Shown here: positions 48,321 to 58,216 of the stretch, one piece after another
How positions within the stretch are numbered: position 1 is the first letter of the stretch
How the letters are laid out: each line of letters begins with the position of its first letter
Source of the DNA: an uncultured Celeribacter sp.
Lineage (GTDB): Bacteria > Pseudomonadota > Alphaproteobacteria > Rhodobacterales > Rhodobacteraceae
NCBI RefSeq assembly: GCF_963676475.1
Contig: NZ_OY781106.1
Location: forward strand, 1,054,001 to 1,118,000
Direction of reading: 5' to 3'
DNA: 64,000 nt
Notes under the pieces: model-generated
Seen by the model: the letters and a program-made list of their open reading frames with translations, nothing else
Told to the model about the DNA's origin: nothing
Database searches by the model: none
Made by a program: the position numbers and the translations under genes

Positions 48321-48965
48321 TCAGGACTCATCCTCGAAGAGATCGTCCTGATCGTCGTCCTCATCGCGCTCGTCCAGCCCCGGCATCGGACGGCTTTCCA
48401 ACAGACCGGCTGCGCGCAGTTCCTTGACCCCCGGCAGGTCGCGGGCGCTTTCAAGGCCGAAGTGATCGAGGAATTGCGCCGTCACCACATAGGTCACAGG
48501 GCGACCCGGGCTCATGCGGCGGCGCCCGAACCGGATCCATTCCAGCTCCACGAGCTGATCCAACGTGCCGCGCGACACGGAGACGCCGCGGATTTCCTCG
48601 ATCTCTGCACGGGTGCAGGGTTGGTGATAAGAAATGATCGCGAGTGTTTCGATCGCGGCACGGCTGAGCTTTCGGGTCTCAACCGTTTCTTTTTGCATCA
48701 AAAATCCAAGGTCTGGCGCGGTGCGAATGGCCCAATTGTCGCCCACACGCACAACCCGCACGCCACGCCCCTCATAGCGTTTCTGCAATTGCTCCAGCGC
48801 CGCTTTCGGCTCACAGCCATGCGGCATCCGGGCAGCGAGATCAGTGAGGCTCACCGGATCGGCGGAGGCGAAAAGCACCGCTTCGACCATGCGCTCTTGT
48901 TCCGCCAAGGGCGGCGCTTCGAAGAGGCTTTCCTCTTGTGCGACCTCTGCCTGTTCCTCAGCCAT
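48321..48965 (-). CDS. scpB: Segregation and condensation protein B
   Basis: Winged-helix subunit of the SMC-ScpAB condensin. 214 residues with EQERMVEAVLFASADPVSLTDLAARM, TLAIISYHQPCTRAEIEEIRGVSVSRGTLDQLVELEWI and GRRMSPGRPVTYVVTAQFLDHFGLES. The C-terminal 15 residues are nearly all acidic (DERDEDDDQDDLFEDES). Its start overlaps the scpA end by eight bases. Confidence 0.95.
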   Translation of the reverse strand: MAEEQAEVAQEESLFEAPPLAEQERMVEAVLFASADPVSLTDLAARMPHGCEPKAALEQLQKRYEGRGVRVVRVGDNWAIRTAPDLGFLMQKETVETRKLSRAAIETLAIISYHQPCTRAEIEEIRGVSVSRGTLDQLVELEWIRFGRRRMSPGRPVTYVVTAQFLDHFGLESARDLPGVKELRAAGLLESRPMPGLDERDEDDDQDDLFEDES

Positions 48966-49758
48966 GCTCTCTCCGTCTCGCTTTGATCTGAATGGGCGCG
49001 AATGTGCCGCCCTGACGCAATTCGATCTGGCCCTGTTTCGCCAGTTCCAAAGACGCCGCGAATGTCGCCGCCGTCGCCGAACGCCTTTTTTTCGGGTCCA
49101 ATTCCCAGCCCTCAGGCAGGTAAGACGACAAGTCTGCCCATTCGACCGCGAAAGGAATAAGCCCCCGCAACCGTTCCAAGGCCTGTTCCATCGACAGGAT
49201 CGCCTCGCGGTCCATCACGAAGGGACGAAATTCGTCCTTGGTCCGCACGCGCGCATAGGCCTGCATCAGGTCCAAAAGCGTCGCCGTATAGGTCACATTG
49301 CGCAGGCGCTGGACCTCTTCGGGGATGCCGCGCACGAAAAAATCGCGGCCCTTCTGGTCACGCGCCATGAGTTTGGCGGCGGCATCGCGCATCGCCTCCA
49401 AACGCTGCAACTGAAAGGCCAGATGCGCGGCCAGTTCTTCGCCGGACGGACCCTCGTCCGTCGGATCCGGCGGCAACAAAAGCCGCGATTTCAAAAATGC
49501 CAGCCAAGCCGCCATCACCAGATAGTCGGCGGCCAGTTCGATCCTGAGTTCCTTGGCCTTCTCGACAAAGATCAGATATTGCTGCGCCAGATGCAGGATC
49601 GAGATTTTCATCAAATCGACCTTCTGCGTGCGCGACAATTGCAGGAGCAAATCCAAAGGCCCCTCGAAACCGTCGACATCCACAATCAAAGCCTCAGCGG
49701 CGAGACGTTCCTCGACGCTGAGAATATCGCTGAGATCGAACTGGTCGTTGTCGGCCAT
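48958..49758 (-). CDS. scpA: Segregation and condensation protein A
   Basis: Kleisin subunit that closes the SMC ring. 266 residues with VDVDGFEGPLDLLLQLSRTQKVDLMKISI and the C-terminal winged helix (RRSATAATFAASLELAKQGQIELRQGGTFAPI). The start at 49758 (GAAGG upstream) removes 32 residues of the longest frame. Lies between nagZ (22 bp) and scpB (overlapping). Confidence 0.95.
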   Translation of the reverse strand: MADNDQFDLSDILSVEERLAAEALIVDVDGFEGPLDLLLQLSRTQKVDLMKISILHLAQQYLIFVEKAKELRIELAADYLVMAAWLAFLKSRLLLPPDPTDEGPSGEELAAHLAFQLQRLEAMRDAAAKLMARDQKGRDFFVRGIPEEVQRLRNVTYTATLLDLMQAYARVRTKDEFRPFVMDREAILSMEQALERLRGLIPFAVEWADLSSYLPEGWELDPKKRRSATAATFAASLELAKQGQIELRQGGTFAPIQIKARRREHG

Positions 49759-49780
49759 CAGATGCCTTCGGGTTGCGAAA

Positions 49781-50770
49781 TTACGTTCTGGAAAACTCTT
49801 CCGCCAGCGCATTGATGTCAATGGGCGTGTAGGCCGGGCGGCGGGCAATGGCACGGTCCGCGCGGGCCTGTGCCGTCTCTGACATCAGCCCCAGCCGCGC
49901 GATCTCCTGCATCTCCGTGAGATCGCCATTGCAATGCAGAACCATGTCGCAGCCGGCGGCGAGCGCCGTTTCGCCGCGTTCCAACACGGTGCCCTCCAAC
50001 GCCCCCATGGAAATATCGTCGGTCATCAACAGCCCGTCAAAGCCGATCTCGTCGCGGATCACCCGGATCGCTTTCGGACTTTGCGTGGCGGGGCGTTCAG
50101 GGTCGATGGCATCGAGGATGATATGCGCGCTCATCCCCATCGACAGATCGCTCAGCGCCTCGAAGGGGGCGAAATCCTCGGCAAGTTCCGCGCGCGAAGC
50201 GGTGACGCGTGGCAGGCCTTTGTGACTGTCCACCGTGCCGCGTCCATGACCGGGCAGATGTTTCATCACCGGCGACACGCCGCCTGCGGCCATGCCTTCG
50301 ACCAAGGCGCGGCCCATGCGAGCCACCATGCCGTGATCCTCGGAGAAACAGCGGTTTTTCAGGAAAGGATGGGTCTCATCGCGGGCCACATCGAGGCCGG
50401 GCACACAGTTCACGTCGATGCCCGCGCGGAACAGGTCCTCGGCCAGCAAACGCCCCCTGAGCCACAGCGCGCGGTCGGGGTCCTTTGCTGTCAGGACCTG
50501 ATCCAAAGGCGGCAGGAACTCGCGCCACTGCGGCGCGCGCATCCGTTGGACCCGGCCGCCCTCTTGGTCGATCAGCACCGGCGCATGCCAGCCAACGGCC
50601 TCCCGCAGATCAGAGGTCAGTGCGCGCAGTTGATCGGGGGTGTCGACATTGCGGGCGAAAAGGATAAAGCCCCAAGGCTGCGCCTCACGGAAAAACGCCG
50701 CCTCCGAGGGAGACAGCGTCAAAGTTTCGCAGCCGAAAATGTAGGCGCCCTGCCCTCGATCCAGTCCCAT
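49781..50770 (-). CDS. nagZ: Beta-N-acetylhexosaminidase NagZ
   Basis: Cytosolic glycoside hydrolase family 3 enzyme that removes GlcNAc from anhydro-muropeptides in peptidoglycan recycling. 329 residues with AYIFGCETLTLS, FARNVDTPDQLRALT, DQEGGRVQR, the family-specific KHLPGHGRGTVDSHKGLP loop holding the catalytic His/Asp, and the nucleophile in LLMTDDISMGAL. The start at 50770 is four bases after the SPOR-gene stop. Confidence 0.96.
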   Translation of the reverse strand: MGLDRGQGAYIFGCETLTLSPSEAAFFREAQPWGFILFARNVDTPDQLRALTSDLREAVGWHAPVLIDQEGGRVQRMRAPQWREFLPPLDQVLTAKDPDRALWLRGRLLAEDLFRAGIDVNCVPGLDVARDETHPFLKNRCFSEDHGMVARMGRALVEGMAAGGVSPVMKHLPGHGRGTVDSHKGLPRVTASRAELAEDFAPFEALSDLSMGMSAHIILDAIDPERPATQSPKAIRVIRDEIGFDGLLMTDDISMGALEGTVLERGETALAAGCDMVLHCNGDLTEMQEIARLGLMSETAQARADRAIARRPAYTPIDINALAEEFSRT

Positions 50771-50774
50771 CACG

Positions 50775-52037
50775 TTAGCGCTGAACGGTCGGCACACAGG
50801 CCGCATTCATCGCCGTCAGAGCGGCACAGAAACGGTTGGCGTCAGAAGCATCGGCAAAGCCGTAGGCCCGCAAGCGGTAAAAGGATTTGCCACCGCTTTC
50901 AGCCTGTTCGATCACGCGGGTTTTGCCCTCCATCAGCTCTTCGAACCGGCCCGAGAGACGATCCCATTCGCTGCGCGCGATGTCTTCGGACTGAAACGCG
51001 CCGAATTGCACAAGACGCGACCCCGCAGGCACCTCAGAGGGCGTCATCTCATTCACGCCACCGATCGCGGCCAGAATATCGCCCGCAACCCCATCGAGGC
51101 TCGCGGCATCCGTGCGCGTTGTGGAGGTGGTCGCGGATTGCGCCAGAGACGCAAGTCGTACCGGGCGCGGTTTCGGGATTGGCGAGATCATCACATCCGT
51201 CGTGGCCATATCTTCGGCCATGTCTTCAGCAGCGGCTGCCAGATCCTCGACGCTTTGTAGCTCAAGCGCGTCCTCCTCATTCACCGCGACTTGCTCGAGC
51301 GTCTCAGGCGCGGCTTGCAGCGCGAAAGCGTCATTCGACGGCTCGTAGGACGACAGCACCGGCTGCACCTCCGACATCGGTTGATCTTCGTCGGTCAGGC
51401 TGGCCGTCGCGGGCGCCAGAACATAGCGATCCGCAGGGGCCGCCGCAGAGCCATCCGCGGTGACGGAATTGACCGCGAGGCCCTGATGCATCGCAAGCTG
51501 CCCGCCCGGATCGTCGGGCAGAAGCCGCGCCGAGCCTTCGAGCGCGCGGATCACCGGCACGCCGGTCACATCGCGCACCATCAGCTTGTAGCCCCAAACG
51601 CCAAGTCCGAGAATCAACGCCAGCGAAATGATCGCGCCGCCCAGTTGCGCCGGACCGAGCTGCGGGCGTCCTGCGGTCTCTCCTGCGGTCTCCATGTCTG
51701 GGGCGTCGTAAACATAGGCCGGACCGGCGGCATAACTCGCGCGCGGGTCATGGAAGCCTTGTGCGATATGGCTGTAATCTTGCGACGGGGCGCGGTCATA
51801 CGAGGAAGACGACGCGGAGGACGACTGTGGCGGAAAGTGCACATTCTCATTGGAAAACAACCGGTCCGCATCCGGCGCACCGGCCAGTCCGGGGTGGCCT
51901 CCGCCTTGATAGGCGTGCCGCGACACCTGCGGCTCGGGTCTTTGCCAGTGATTATCACGGGGGGCTTCACGAGAAGTGACACCGCGTTCTTGCGCTTGCG
52001 CATAGGGGGAACCGGGGCCGTTATAAACGTCCTGCAT
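50775..52037 (-). CDS. SPOR-domain membrane protein (420 aa)
   Basis: One membrane helix (about 135-155, GGAIISLALILGLGVWGYKLMV) separates a disordered cytosolic part (Gln/Ser/Tyr-rich) from a long periplasmic Ala/Asp/Glu/Thr-rich linker and a C-terminal SPOR domain (about 340-418: RLVQFGAFQSEDIARSEWDRL and KSFYRLRAYGF). SPOR domains bind denuded glycan at division sites. Located between argS and nagZ, its normal place in alphaproteobacteria. Confidence 0.9.
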   Translation of the reverse strand: MQDVYNGPGSPYAQAQERGVTSREAPRDNHWQRPEPQVSRHAYQGGGHPGLAGAPDADRLFSNENVHFPPQSSSASSSSYDRAPSQDYSHIAQGFHDPRASYAAGPAYVYDAPDMETAGETAGRPQLGPAQLGGAIISLALILGLGVWGYKLMVRDVTGVPVIRALEGSARLLPDDPGGQLAMHQGLAVNSVTADGSAAAPADRYVLAPATASLTDEDQPMSEVQPVLSSYEPSNDAFALQAAPETLEQVAVNEEDALELQSVEDLAAAAEDMAEDMATTDVMISPIPKPRPVRLASLAQSATTSTTRTDAASLDGVAGDILAAIGGVNEMTPSEVPAGSRLVQFGAFQSEDIARSEWDRLSGRFEELMEGKTRVIEQAESGGKSFYRLRAYGFADASDANRFCAALTAMNAACVPTVQR

Positions 52038-52177
52038 AGTCTTCGCCTCGTTCTTTTCCCGCTTGTTTTCTGCGGGTTATCGTCTGCTCTTGAGAGGCCG
52101 CGTGAGGATCTTTTGCCCTCGTTTTGGATGCGGCCCCTCCCGGGGTCCCGGTCAGTTTGGCGCGAAGCTCTTGAAGA

Positions 52178-53896
52178 TCAACGCATTTCTTTCGCCGGGG
52201 TTACGCCAAGGATAGCAAGTCCGGCAGAAATCACAACGGCCACGGCACGCGGTAGTGCAATTTTTGCCGACGACAATTCTGCGTCGTCCTGCAAGAACCG
52301 CAGTGCCTCATTGTCATTGCCCTTGTTCCAAAGCGCATGGAAGTCAGAGGCCAGTTCGTAGAGATAGAACGCAATCCGGTGCGGCTCGTGGCCTTTGGCG
52401 GCGATCTCCACCTGACGCGGGAAGTCGGCGAGTTTGCGCGCGACGGCAATTTCGGCTGGGTCGTCGAAGCGGGGGCTGTTGGAGAGCGTAATCCCCTGCT
52501 CCTCTGCCTTGCGCAGCACGGAAGAGATCCGCGCATGGGCGTATTGCACGTAGAACACCGGGTTGTCTTTCGACTGTTCCAGCACACGCGCGAAATCGAA
52601 ATCCAGCGGCGCGTCGTTTTTGCGGGTGAGCATGATGAAACGGGTCACATCCTTGCCCGCCTGCTCGACCACATCGCGCAGAGTCACAAACGTCCCTGCC
52701 CGTTTCGACATCTTGAACGGCTCGCCGTTCTTGAAGAGTTTCACCAACTGAATGAGTTTGATGTCGCAATCGACCTTGCCGTCAGACAGCGCAGACACAG
52801 CCGCTTTCATCCGTTTGACATAGCCGCCATGATCGGCGCCGAAAACGTCGATGATGCCGTCATAGCCACGCTTCACCTTGTCGTAGTGATAGGCGATGTC
52901 AGGGGCGAAATAGGTCCAGGCGCCGTCGGACTTCTGGATCGGACGGTCGACGTCATCGCCATGTTCCGTCGATTTGAACAGCGTCTGTTCGCGCGGTTCC
53001 CAGTCCTCGGGCAGCTTGCCCTTCGGCGGCTCCAGAGTGCCGCGATAGATCAGGCCCTTGTCTTTCAGCTCCTGAATCGCAGCCTCGATCAGACCGGTGT
53101 TGTAGAGCGATTTTTCCGAGAAGAATTTGTCCATCTCGACGCCCAAAAGCGCCAGATCGTCGCGGATCATCGCCATCATCGCATCGGTCGCAAAGACGCG
53201 GACATCGGCCAGCCAATATTGCTCACCCTTGTCGAGTAGCGTGTCGCCGTATTTCTCTTTCAGAGCCTCGCCCACCGGCACAAGGTAATCGCCCGGATAA
53301 AGCCCCTCGGCAATCTCAGGGCTCAGACCATTCGCCTCGCGGTAGCGTTCGAACACGGAGCGCGCCAGCACATCGACCTGCGCGCCGCCGTCGTTGATGT
53401 AATATTCGCGCGTCACATCATAGCCCGCGAAATCCAAGAGAGACGCCAAAGCATCGCCAAACACAGCACCCCGCGTGTGGCCGACATGCATCGGGCCGGT
53501 CGGGTTGGCGGAGACATATTCGACGTTGATCTTGGCCTTTGCCCCCATGGTCGAGCGGCCATAGCCCTCACTCGTGAGTACGGTTTCCACGAGACCGGAC
53601 CAGACACTTTCGTCCAAACGCAGGTTGATGAACCCCGGCCCTGCCACATCGACGGACGTCATCCGCGCGTCAGCCGAGAGTTTCTCCGACAGTTTGTCGG
53701 CAATGTCGCGCGGCTTCATACCCGCCGGTTTCGCCAGCACCATCGCGGCATTCGTCGCCATATCGCCATGCAGCGGATCGCGCGGCGGCTCGACGGCCAC
53801 ATTGGCAAACTCCAGACCTTCGGGCAAAACGCCCTCTTTGGTCAGAGCCTCAAGGCTGTCGATCACAAGGGCACGGATATCGGCGAACAGGTTCAT
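52178..53896 (-). CDS. argS: Arginyl-tRNA synthetase
   Basis: 572 residues, class I: ANPTGPMHVGHTRGAVFGDAL carries the HIGH-type motif (as HVGH), and FKMSKRAGTFVTLRDVV carries an intact KMSK loop. The N-terminal Add1 domain (about 1-100) and the C-terminal anticodon-binding helices (from about 440) are present. First gene of the argS-SPOR-nagZ-scpA-scpB series. Confidence 0.97.
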   Translation of the reverse strand: MNLFADIRALVIDSLEALTKEGVLPEGLEFANVAVEPPRDPLHGDMATNAAMVLAKPAGMKPRDIADKLSEKLSADARMTSVDVAGPGFINLRLDESVWSGLVETVLTSEGYGRSTMGAKAKINVEYVSANPTGPMHVGHTRGAVFGDALASLLDFAGYDVTREYYINDGGAQVDVLARSVFERYREANGLSPEIAEGLYPGDYLVPVGEALKEKYGDTLLDKGEQYWLADVRVFATDAMMAMIRDDLALLGVEMDKFFSEKSLYNTGLIEAAIQELKDKGLIYRGTLEPPKGKLPEDWEPREQTLFKSTEHGDDVDRPIQKSDGAWTYFAPDIAYHYDKVKRGYDGIIDVFGADHGGYVKRMKAAVSALSDGKVDCDIKLIQLVKLFKNGEPFKMSKRAGTFVTLRDVVEQAGKDVTRFIMLTRKNDAPLDFDFARVLEQSKDNPVFYVQYAHARISSVLRKAEEQGITLSNSPRFDDPAEIAVARKLADFPRQVEIAAKGHEPHRIAFYLYELASDFHALWNKGNDNEALRFLQDDAELSSAKIALPRAVAVVISAGLAILGVTPAKEMR

Positions 53897-53991
53897 GGTC
53901 TCTCTCTTTATAAGTCCAGCGCGGGTTTACCACGCGGGCGCGCCACGTCAACGGGGCTTGGTGTGGGCATGGGGTCTTGTCAGGATCAGGA

Positions 53992-55932
53992 TTACAGCCC
54001 TGCGGCCTGCGGTTCTTCGGGCGGCACAAGCGACACAAGCTTTACCCCCGGCGACATCCTCCCGCGCGCCGTGTTGACCCGCAACTCCGTACGCCGACGT
54101 TTCAAAGCCTCGCGCGCACTTTCGCGCTGATCTTCGGGCAGATCCTTGATCGCCGCTTCGGCGCGGGCCGGGAACAACAGCTCGGCATCCTCAGGCAAAA
54201 AGCGCTTGAACACCCCATCCGGGCTCATCCGCCCCAAAAGCAAAGCCTTAGGCCGGTCTTCTTTCCACTGATCGAACCCGTAATCCTCGGACAAAGGCGT
54301 GACAGACAGCTTCCAGCCCTGCCGCATCAGATCGTCCAGCTCGCCATAGGTCTTGCCTCCGCCAAAAGGCCGCCCGCCCAATTGCGTCGGCAAAGCATGC
54401 CGCGCCCGCTCGCCTTTGACACGGGCCAATTGCCAGACCTGATCTCGCCCGAATTCAGACCCGAAATCTGTGGCGACGAGCGTATTATAGGCGTCGTTTT
54501 CCGTCGCCGCGATCAAGGTCTCATAGGACAGCACCTCAAGGCTGTCCTCCGCCGCCTCGCCCAGAATATCGCCGTAAAACACCGGAAGCCCCGCCGCCCG
54601 CGGACGCACCAGACGGGCGTGGTTCGGGTCGGCGATCAAGACCGGCACCTCTTCGCGCTTTAGCACCTCGGCCAGCGCAGTGGTGAACCGCGAGCCGCCG
54701 AGGAACAACACGCCGGGTTTGCCGGTCGTCGCAAGACCCAGAGCGCGGGCCAGAGGCGACAGGGTAAAGCCATGCAACACGACGGTGGTCAGCACCAGAA
54801 CAAAGGCCAAAGGCCCCACAACGGCCCCGTCCGTCACCCCATTGGCGGCCAGACGTTCGCCAAAGAGACCGGCGACAGCCACCAACACGACACCGCGCGG
54901 GCCGGTGAGTGCGATCAACAGCTTCTCTTTGCGCGGGAGCCCCGTGCCGATCAGCGAAATCAGCACCGTCAAAGGCCGCGCCACGAGGATCACCAAGGCC
55001 ACGAACAGTCCCGCGCGCCATGTAAGTTGCCCCAGGGAGGCGAAATCCATAGACGAGGCCAGAAGGATGAAGACACCGGACACCAAGAGGATCGTCGCGT
55101 GCTCCTTGAACCGCCGCAGTTCTTCGAAAGACGGCAAGTCTGCGTTCGCGATGATCAAACCCATGACGGTCACCGCCAAGAGCCCGCTTTCGTGCAACAT
55201 CATGTTCGGGAAAGCAAAGGTCGCCAGAAGTGTGGCGAAAAGCACCGGCACTTTCATATATTCCGGCACGGCGGCGCGGCGGAATAGGTAGGAAATCGCG
55301 ACGCCCGAGGCGATGCCCACGGCCATGGCGATGGCAATGCCGAGCGCCAATTGCATCACCGCATCGGGAAAGCTCTCCGCCTCGCGGCCCACAAGCACGA
55401 ATTCAAAGGCCAGAACGGCGGCCAGAGCTCCCACGGGATCGTTGACGATGGCTTCCCATTGCAACAGGTTCGCAGGCCGCTTTTGCAATTTGGCCTGCCT
55501 GAGAAGCGGGGCGATCACCGTTGGCCCTGTGACCACCATGATGCCGCCAAAGACCGCAGAAGCCTCCCAGCCAAGCCCCGCGCCCCAATGCAGCGCCGCC
55601 GACGACAGGAACCACCCCAAAGGCGCGCCGATCAGCACCAGCCGCGTCACGCCTTTGCGCGCGTCACCAAGTTTATGCAGATCGAGCGTCAGCCCGCCTT
55701 CGAACAGGATCACCGCAACCGCCAGAGAAATCAGCGGCTGCACCAGCTCGCCAATGTCGCGCTGCGGCTCCAAAATGCCCATGGCTGGCCCAACCAAAAG
55801 GCCCGCCGCCAGCATCAGCACAATCGCCGGTAGCTTGAGCCGCCACGCGAGCCACTGCGAGCCAACGCCCAGCACCCCCACGAGAGCAAAGGCCTCGACC
55901 GGTCCCAGTCCCGTCAGTTGTTCTGTGGCCAT
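53992..55932 (-). CDS. CPA-type cation/proton antiporter with cytosolic C-terminal domain (646 aa)
   Basis: About twelve hydrophobic segments (residues 10-415) with LKLPAIVLMLAAGLLVGPAMG and SSAALHWGAGLGWEASAVFGGIMVVTGPTVIAPLLRQ, where TGPTVIAP is the core ion-site region of CPA1/NhaP proteins. From about 430 a Rossmann-like TrkA-N region begins (GVLFLGGSRFTTALAEVLKREEVPVLIADPN) and runs to a charged tail. It exchanges Na+ or K+ for H+ at the inner membrane, probably under nucleotide control. It lies between dgt and argS. Confidence 0.9.
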   Translation of the reverse strand: MATEQLTGLGPVEAFALVGVLGVGSQWLAWRLKLPAIVLMLAAGLLVGPAMGILEPQRDIGELVQPLISLAVAVILFEGGLTLDLHKLGDARKGVTRLVLIGAPLGWFLSSAALHWGAGLGWEASAVFGGIMVVTGPTVIAPLLRQAKLQKRPANLLQWEAIVNDPVGALAAVLAFEFVLVGREAESFPDAVMQLALGIAIAMAVGIASGVAISYLFRRAAVPEYMKVPVLFATLLATFAFPNMMLHESGLLAVTVMGLIIANADLPSFEELRRFKEHATILLVSGVFILLASSMDFASLGQLTWRAGLFVALVILVARPLTVLISLIGTGLPRKEKLLIALTGPRGVVLVAVAGLFGERLAANGVTDGAVVGPLAFVLVLTTVVLHGFTLSPLARALGLATTGKPGVLFLGGSRFTTALAEVLKREEVPVLIADPNHARLVRPRAAGLPVFYGDILGEAAEDSLEVLSYETLIAATENDAYNTLVATDFGSEFGRDQVWQLARVKGERARHALPTQLGGRPFGGGKTYGELDDLMRQGWKLSVTPLSEDYGFDQWKEDRPKALLLGRMSPDGVFKRFLPEDAELLFPARAEAAIKDLPEDQRESAREALKRRRTELRVNTARGRMSPGVKLVSLVPPEEPQAAGL

Positions 55933-55978
55933 ATCGCCGTTTCCTTTGTGCTTTAAATACTCAACTCACCCTAACGCA

Positions 55979-57151
55979 TCAGGCGCAAAGTCGTTCAAAT
56001 TCCTGAATGGCAAAACGGTCGGTCATGCCCGCGACATAATCAAGCACGATCCGCGCCAGCTCCGTTTCCGACTGCGCCGCCTCGACCTCATGGCGCCATT
56101 CGGCGGGCAAAAGCTCCGGTTTTTCCATGAACAGCGGGAAGAGCGTGTTGACCATATGGGTGACGCGCTTGCGTTCCTTGACCACCGAAGGGGCGCGGTA
56201 CATCCGTTTGAACAAAAAGGATTTAATCGCTTTGAGGTTTTGGAAGAACGGCTTTGAGAAGCGAATGATCGTCCGGTCCATATCGCGAATGTCCTGCGCC
56301 GTTTCGGGTTTCGCGGCCTCCAAACGGTTGGTCGCGATGGTCAGCACATCCTCGACCATGTAGCCGAAAATCCGCCGCAAAGCCTCGTGATCGCGCCGGT
56401 TGCGCTCCAAGCCCGGATAGAGCCGGTCGACTTCTTCGTAGGCCGGTCCCGTGAGCGGCAATTCCATCAGGTCTTCGGCCGTGAACAGCCCCGCGCGCAG
56501 CCCGTCGTGCAGGTCGTGGTGGTTGTAGGCCACATCATCGGCAATCGCCGCCACCTGCGCCTCGGCGGAAGCGAATGTGTGCAGCTCCAGATCGAAGAGA
56601 TCGTTCACCTCTTTGAGAGCATAGGGCAAGGGCGCATCGTCGGGGTGTTTCTTTTTGTCGGCATTGGGGCCCTCGATGGGCCCGTTGTGTTTGGCGATTC
56701 CCTCAAGGCTCTCCCAGGTCAGGTTCAGCCCATCGAAAGTTGCGTAATGCTTTTCCAGTTTGGTCACGATCCGAAGCGCCTGCGCGTTGTGATCGAACCC
56801 GCCGTAAGGCTCCATCAACAGCTCAAGCGCATCCTCGCCGGTGTGTCCAAAGGGCGAATGGCCCAGATCATGCGCCAGCGCAATCGCCTCCGCCAGACCT
56901 TCGTTCAGCCCCAAAGCTCCCGCCAGCGTGCGGGCCACCTGCGCCACCTCGATGGAATGGGTGAGCCGCGTGCGGTAGTAATCGCCCTCATGTTCGACGA
57001 AGACCTGCGTCTTGTGTTTCAGCCGGCGAAAGGCCGAGGAATGGATGATCCGGTCGCGGTCACGTTGAAAGGGCGAGCGGAATGTCGACAATTCCTCGGG
57101 ATAGAGACGGCCCCGCGTCTCATTGGGCTGGCTAGCGTAGGATTTCATCAT
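55979..57151 (-). CDS. dgt: Deoxyguanosinetriphosphate triphosphohydrolase-like HD protein
   Basis: HD-superfamily enzyme that hydrolyses dGTP (or dNTPs) to nucleoside and triphosphate. 390 residues from ATG 57151: RGRLYPEELSTFRSPFQRDRDRIIHSSAFRRLKHKTQVF, then RTRLTHSIEVAQVAR and the metal HD in AIALAHDLGHSPFGHTGED. This is the shorter type-2 form common in alphaproteobacteria. Divergent from erpA across 172 bp, a conserved pairing. Confidence 0.94.
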   Translation of the reverse strand: MMKSYASQPNETRGRLYPEELSTFRSPFQRDRDRIIHSSAFRRLKHKTQVFVEHEGDYYRTRLTHSIEVAQVARTLAGALGLNEGLAEAIALAHDLGHSPFGHTGEDALELLMEPYGGFDHNAQALRIVTKLEKHYATFDGLNLTWESLEGIAKHNGPIEGPNADKKKHPDDAPLPYALKEVNDLFDLELHTFASAEAQVAAIADDVAYNHHDLHDGLRAGLFTAEDLMELPLTGPAYEEVDRLYPGLERNRRDHEALRRIFGYMVEDVLTIATNRLEAAKPETAQDIRDMDRTIIRFSKPFFQNLKAIKSFLFKRMYRAPSVVKERKRVTHMVNTLFPLFMEKPELLPAEWRHEVEAAQSETELARIVLDYVAGMTDRFAIQEFERLCA

Positions 57152-57323
57152 CTGCCGGTCTCTTTGCCTGTTCTCTTTTCCACAGCGGGGCTTATCAGGA
57201 CCCCACCTTGTCGCCTGGGTTTTCCACAACTATATTGTGCTCAGAGACCCGCGACAAACAGATGACGTCGCTTTTTCGCAATAAAGGACTGTTTTTTCAG
57301 TCTGAACCCCCGGGATCGACATC

Positions 57324-57656
57324 ATGGCCCTCACCCTGCCCCCGAAAGTGACCTCTCGCGCCTTTGCGCGTCTGGCGGAAATCAACGCCGCGACTGGCGA
57401 GGACAAGGCGCTGCGCGTGGCGGTTGAGGGCGGCGGATGTTCGGGGTTTCAATATGACATCACCCTGGACGCGCCTGCCGAAGACGACGTGGTTCTGGCG
57501 GGCGATGGCGGCACGGTGGTGATCGACCCTGTGTCCCTGCCATTTCTCGAAAACGCGACGATCGATTTCACCGAAGAGTTGATCGGCGCGCGCTTTGTGA
57601 TCGACAATCCGAACGCGACCTCGGCCTGCGGCTGCGGCGTGTCCTTTTCGATGTAA
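57324..57656 (+). CDS. erpA: Iron-sulfur cluster insertion protein (ErpA/HesB type)
   Basis: A-type carrier that passes Fe-S clusters to target enzymes. 110 residues with the three conserved cysteines: one in EGGGCSGFQYDI (about 43) and two in TSACGCGVSFSM at the end. LPFLENATIDFTEELIGARF is typical. Own strong terminator downstream. Confidence 0.94.
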   Translation: MALTLPPKVTSRAFARLAEINAATGEDKALRVAVEGGGCSGFQYDITLDAPAEDDVVLAGDGGTVVIDPVSLPFLENATIDFTEELIGARFVIDNPNATSACGCGVSFSM

Positions 57657-57686
57657 GAGGCCCGCTCTCTCAAACATCCAAAAGAC

Positions 57687-57709
57687 GGAGGCCTTTCGGC
57701 CTCCTTTTT
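57687..57709 (+). terminator. Rho-independent terminator of erpA
   Basis: GGAGGCC and GGCCTCC pair around TTTC and are followed by TTTTTG, 31 bases after the erpA stop. Confidence 0.93.
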
Positions 57710-57871
57710 GACGTCTGTACCTATATTCGCACAGATAAACACTTCGTGATGTTATTTCATGCACACGGCCTTGTGAAGTTTTACGGACTACCCGTCCCGC
57801 CCGAAAACACCATATGCAGAGGCAAGAAGAGAGCATTTCTGTCGCTCTCTCACGCAAAAGGACCGATACTC

Positions 57872-58216
57872 ATGACCAAACATTCCGTTAAAACCATTCT
57901 CGCCGCTGCTGTTGTCACCCTCGCAGGCTCCGCCGCCTTCGCAGGCACCAATTACATCAAACCCGGTTACGCCCAAAACACGAACTCCGGCGTGACCCTT
58001 GAGCTGGTGCGCGCCGACAGCGCCGGTGTGATCTACGCTTACGATGCGCGCGATGGCGTCGAAGGCAAAGTGCTCGGCTCCACGCCGGTGAAAGCCGGGG
58101 TCACGACGGATCTGCGCATTGACTTCAAAATCCCGGCGATGCGTGATGTGCTGACCGTGCTCTACACCGGTGACACCACCACGCCTGCTGCGAGTGCCGA
58201 AGTGAACGACAACTAA
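57872..58216 (+). CDS. Secreted protein of unknown function, paralogue 1 (114 aa)
   Basis: Signal peptide (VKTILAAAVVTLAGSAAFA, cleavage near 24), then about 90 residues predicted mainly beta. It shares a pattern with the next gene: NYI-x-PG near the mature start, L-x-LVRA, then YD followed by G and LGST-x-V-x-AG, then a VL motif. The arrangement resembles small periplasmic beta-sandwich domains (DUF7282-like is one possibility, not established). AAGGA precedes the ATG, and a terminator follows. Probably periplasmic; function unknown. Confidence 0.75.
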   Translation: MTKHSVKTILAAAVVTLAGSAAFAGTNYIKPGYAQNTNSGVTLELVRADSAGVIYAYDARDGVEGKVLGSTPVKAGVTTDLRIDFKIPAMRDVLTVLYTGDTTTPAASAEVNDN

